DNA from: Kudoa neothunni
Lineage: Eukaryota; Cnidaria
Assembly: GCA_964304625.1 (NCBI GenBank)
Contig: OZ199838.1
Coordinates: forward strand, 13,578,001 to 13,642,000
Length of the DNA: 64,000 nucleotides
Reading direction: 5' to 3'
In this document: positions 60,331-64,000 of the stretch, in pieces
How positions within the stretch are numbered: position 1 is the first letter of the stretch
Layout: every line of letters begins with the position of its first letter
Position numbers and translations under genes: made by a program
The notes under the pieces: generated by a model
The model's input: only the letters and a program-made list of their open reading frames with translations
The model's database searches: none
Told to the model about the DNA's origin: nothing

Positions 60331-61007
60331 TATTTCAAATTATTATTTAGCTCAAATAAAGTAGAAAGAGCGACACATCGATAAAATTATTAATTTTTGT
60401 ATAAAAACATCTGTTTAGGAGAGATTAAATAGTCATGAAATTTGTAATAAATAATATGGGTCGGTGAATATACATGCATTATTTGTTGTGCAGAATGAAG
60501 TTTTAATTTTGGGCCATGAGTCAAATTCCTACAAGTGTAGGAATAAGATTTATAAATTTTACCTATTTATTCAGTTAATTTTGGTATTATCGTAATACTC
60601 AGCATTATACATAGCGATAAAATTTAATTATATATTTTATCCACCCGAAAGTATTCAATAAAAAGCGAAATTTGTTATACCTGAATTTTCACCCAAAGAA
60701 GAATTGTAATTCAACAATTTTTCAAGAATTCAATTACGCCGGCGCACATCGAAATACTAGAAATCTGATAAATATCAACCCCTGCACGACAAAGTCAAAG
60801 CTTTTCTGCATACTAAATTTTAGAAAAATTGTTAAAAAATAATGTCGCTTCTTATAGATAATATTTTTCTGTAGATTTATATATAGATAGAAAAGGAATA
60901 AATAATCTAATACAAGCTATCTGGATAATTTGAGTAAATAAAAATATTCAATTTATACTACATTAAATTCAAAAAAGAACACCAGCAACAAACGTGACAA
61001 ATTTATT
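60331..61007. other. Intergenic, A+T-rich
   Basis: Nothing recognised. Confidence 0.4.
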
Positions 61008-61638
61008 TCAATCGCCACACTTCTTGTACCCGAAGAACCCCTCTGAATCCTCACAATACTCATACTTTTCAGAGTTGTTTGGATGCTCTAAACATCAACA
61101 AATCATTAAAAACAACATCAATCTAAGCAAAACCTTCATTTGAAGAGGGTTCATCGCACGAGGAGCCATCATCGGATAGCTTTTGAATTTTAGCGTCCGC
61201 TCCTACTAGTTTAAGTTTAATTTGATCAAATGCGGCACATCCATTTCCTGATCTGCATTGTTCTAAGTATTCCGATAATATTACACAAGTCTATAAAATT
61301 CAGTCGTCAATCGAACTTCAAAACACAAACATCTACGTCCTCCACAGAATGATCATCCACACAAATGTTCAATTCATTTTCAATAAAACTGTACATAAAA
61401 TCAGCATTAGCGTAGACATCAACTGTTTCTGCATCAAAAAAATAAAAATCTATAATCCTTAACCATAGCTACTTGATGATGCTTTTAGCATTCGATCAGT
61501 GACATCCTGGATGAAACATTGTATTTTTTCATCTGTGTCTCTGCCCCCAGTAGATTGCTCATGAGCAAAAACTAATATTGGCCAATGACGCATAACATAA
61601 TTGGCTCCGTCACAGAAATATTTCACGTTTTGGTCCAT
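61008..61638 (-). CDS. TSR2: TSR2, pre-rRNA-processing / eS26 chaperone
   Basis: Escortin that delivers ribosomal protein eS26 to the assembling 40S subunit (family knowledge). Four exons: 61638-61464, 61428-61337, 61290-61134 and 61087-61008, with introns of 35, 46 and 46 nt. They sum to 504 nt, exactly 167 codons plus stop (human 191 aa). The family's helical core is visible: YFCDGANYVMRHWPILVFAH, the W-P pair and the glycine-rich EQSTGGRDTDEK, then the acidic FIENELNICVDDHSVED and LSEYLEQCRSGNGCAAFDQI. The C-terminus is acidic (LSDDGSSCDEPSSNEEHP) and short, lacking the human extension. The start ATG is the only one before YFCDG. The family is small and divergent, so the call rests on the domain pattern and not on high identity. 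Confidence 0.8.
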
Positions 61639-61656
61639 AACCTAACCCCGATAGTA

Positions 61657-61669
61657 CGCATGCGCATGG
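61657..61669. promoter_or_regulatory. NRF1-like palindrome before TSR2
   Basis: CGCATGCGCATGG lies about 20 bases upstream of the TSR2 ATG. It resembles the animal NRF1 site (YGCGCAYGCGCR), which is common at housekeeping promoters. Such CpG words are rare in this window. Confidence 0.35.
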
Positions 61670-62687
61670 CAATAATTAATTGTTTTTTGTGCTAATATGT
61701 TAAAATAGAGATTAAATTAAACTTTTATTCTTACTAAAAAACAATCATAAGATGTTATACGATTCCATCTAAAATATGAATTAATTTCAGACCTTAATAC
61801 TAATTTATATCTAAATATAAGAGTTTAACTCTGGAATTAAGAAATTAGCAACTAATGTTAAAATAATGTTACGACGCGAGAAACACACGATAACAACCAA
61901 CAGAACAGTTACATACTGTATGCGCGCTACTCGTTGTCATAAAGGGAATTACACCCGTAACAAATAACTAAATATAACTTTAAGTTGGAGTAGTAAAATA
62001 AGGGGAGAAATAGAGAGGAAGATTTCATACTTGTAGCTAATACTGAACCACTTTAATTCTATTTTTCCAAGAGAGAAAACATCCTCATGTCTACGGCAAT
62101 ATGTGGTTACTAAATAATTTCAATGTTTTCAAGTGATTATATTTCAAAAATTATTTCATAATTTTTGGGGAAATTTTTAAAACGATAAATAAAAAAATCT
62201 AGAGTTAAGATAGACTTCTATACGATTAATCCCTATAATATTATTCGACCAAGTTCGCAAATTGTTCAATAATCCCAGCATAAATAGGAAGCAATAAATT
62301 TGAGACCTCATACTTAAAATAAATATATATTATTTTACGCACAAAGTTAATTTACATGATATGATGATTTAAAAACTGAAAAGGGAATTAATTTAAAAAA
62401 GAGCAGTTTCGTTATATTTTTAATTATAAAAATATTTAGCTTAATATGAACAAACCCGTATTCTCTTAAAAGATAGCGGTTACTTTTAATATAAAAATCA
62501 CCCCTTCGTACATTATTTCATTTTTAGACACCGATCAAATTGAGAGTGTGGAATGAGGCTTCTCATAATATTGCTTTGTTTAGATTGAATTTCGATATAA
62601 GTTAGGTTCCAAGAATTGGCAGATAATATATTTTAATATTATAAAGCCAAAAATTTGATAGGTTACATTCCGGAGTAAATCACGAAT
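61670..62687. other. Intergenic upstream of TSR2
   Basis: A+T-rich; a CpG word TATGCGCGCTACTCG near 61919 is the only notable point. No gene seen. Confidence 0.4.
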
Positions 62688-62691
62688 TTAA

Positions 62692-63677
62692 CACTCATAC
62701 TGAGTTTGGGGTCATTTTTGACTCCAAAATAAATAATATATTATAACATTAACGATTCGACATAATAAATAAATTTAAATATTATCTTTGATGTTAAAAT
62801 CTTTCCAACGTTTTAGACCCCTCTAAGGTTTTCTAGAAGGATCCTGAACAGCAGTCAGCATAACGTGGCCCGTGTGCCGGATCCTGCCCCATGGTGTTCC
62901 ATTCGGTCATGGTGAGTGATGGAGAGTTTACTATAGAATTCATCTATTTGGGATAAATTTGGGATTTAGTTCCATTCTATGATATTTTAAAAGCCAGACT
63001 AATATTAATTCGTTCATAAATATAAAGTCGCCATATTTTTTTATACTCAAGTTTAGTGACTGTTTACGTTAGACTTACAATCAGAAACATGAATAATTAT
63101 TAAATATGGCTAACAATATTTAGAAGATTTGAAGGAATAAAGCATATGAATTAACAGAAATATGCGGCGTCACACAAGTTATTCAAACTAAAAAATCAAC
63201 AAAATTATAGAAGGAAACCTCCTTATTTATATTTTTTATTAAATTTTATTTAAAATGCAGTTAAATTTATATTAATATTAAATTCTTTTAAAATAATTGC
63301 TTTCAGACCTATGAACAAATTTTTGTTTAAATTCTGGTCCCGCAAAAATATAATTGTTCATCCCCGAACAAGAAGAAAATATAATGTTAGTATCATTGAA
63401 GAAATTTCAAATGAATACGCATTAACAACGTAGCCAACCAGAATCAAATTTCGCGAAAACGAGATTAAAATTGTATGAAACCATTATTTAATCCTCATAT
63501 ACCAATATTTTTGGAAAATTGCATCCAAAATTATAATTAGATCATTATATTTTAGAAATTTTAATATTTTTGTCGTTTTTGATGAAGTAATTAATTCGTA
63601 AAACTACGATTTCTATCCTGGGATCAAAAACGACCCCAAATCCATTAATGGTGAAAATTGTCGACTCAGTACGAGTG
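62692..63677. mobile_element. Non-autonomous piggyBac element (986 bp)
   Basis: TTAA flanks both sides (62688-62691 and 63678-63681). The terminal repeat is CACTCATACTGAGT on the left and CACTCGTACTGAGT on the reverse strand at the right. A subterminal repeat, TTTGGGGTCATTTTTGACTC and TTTGGGGTCGTTTTTGATCC, lies directly next to the left terminal repeat but about 23 bases inside the right one. This short/long spacer asymmetry and TTAA target are diagnostic of piggyBac. No transposase frame exists inside. A G+C-richer internal patch at 62815-62930 is unexplained. Confidence 0.88.
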
Positions 63678-63681
63678 TTAA

Positions 63682-64000
63682 TAATTGACTCTAACGAGGC
63701 TGCCTTAAATAAAATCTAACAATCCCGTTGAAGGATTAATTAATGCAGTTTCTAATATTTTTCTTTAGATTCTTTTATATTGAAACCCATAATTTATGAC
63801 ATATTTTAATATAGTTTTATTAACAAATTATTGAAAAAATTTAGCTTTTAAATTCTCCATTGCAGCCTATGGATTTGAGGGCTTAGGTGACTATTTCAGG
63901 GTAATTTGTTAAAATTTGGTTTTCTAAATTTGTGAAGACCAAAAATTTCTTAAATGCGCTATATTAGATTACAAAAATAGAATAATTATAAATAAATAAA
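63682..64000. other. Window end, no feature
   Basis: A+T-rich sequence with nothing recognised. Confidence 0.4.

Noticed and set aside
1-64000. CRISPR arrays, bacterial operons, retroviral or LTR elements
   Set aside because: No regularly spaced direct repeats, no bacterial gene order and no reverse transcriptase, capsid or envelope-like sequence were seen.

Overview
This is an A+T-rich animal nuclear contig, about 70% A+T by eye, with one 200-base run of N. Most introns are tiny (about 35-60 nt). The genes are metazoan: integrin beta subunits with PSI, I-like, I-EGF, membrane and NPxY parts, a soluble guanylate cyclase alpha-type subunit, TAF1 with two bromodomains, PrimPol, ribosomal protein S16 and TSR2. 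Compact divergent genes, high A+T and tiny introns suggest a reduced or parasitic lineage such as a myxozoan cnidarian. That placement is inference; the sequence alone does not prove it.

Layout. Bases 383-1902 hold PrimPol (minus strand). A decayed piggyBac-type element spans 2470-5633. Inside it sit two Merlin elements with recognisable terminal inverted repeats and 9-bp target duplications. TAF1 (plus strand, 8 exons) fills 6396-12337. A Tigger/pogo remnant lies at 14615-15950. RPS16 (16707-17266) and the cyclase (17946-20454) are both on the minus strand. Bases 20455-29367 are mostly empty, apart from a long inverted-repeat element (22764-24258) and two unidentified coding fragments.

Bases 29368-57788 carry a tandem array of five integrin beta genes, all on the minus strand, called ITGB-A to ITGB-E here. 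A and C read as intact full-length genes of about 22 exons. B has lost eleven consecutive introns in its middle, carries several one-base frame shifts, and its 5' end falls in the N gap. D is split by a 1.8-kb intron that holds an opposite-strand ORF, and it has one frame shift. E has lost the MIDAS metal-binding motif and most of the PSI domain. The genes differ in their cytoplasmic tail motifs, which are on a separate small last exon. A hAT remnant (59194-60330), TSR2 (61008-61638) and a piggyBac-type non-autonomous element (62692-63677) close the window.

The genes do not form an operon. The integrin array is the one functional cluster: a local duplication series in which copies have diverged in metal sites, tails and intron content. 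The rest are unrelated housekeeping or signalling genes separated by transposon relics. No retroviral, LTR, Polinton or CRISPR feature was recognised.
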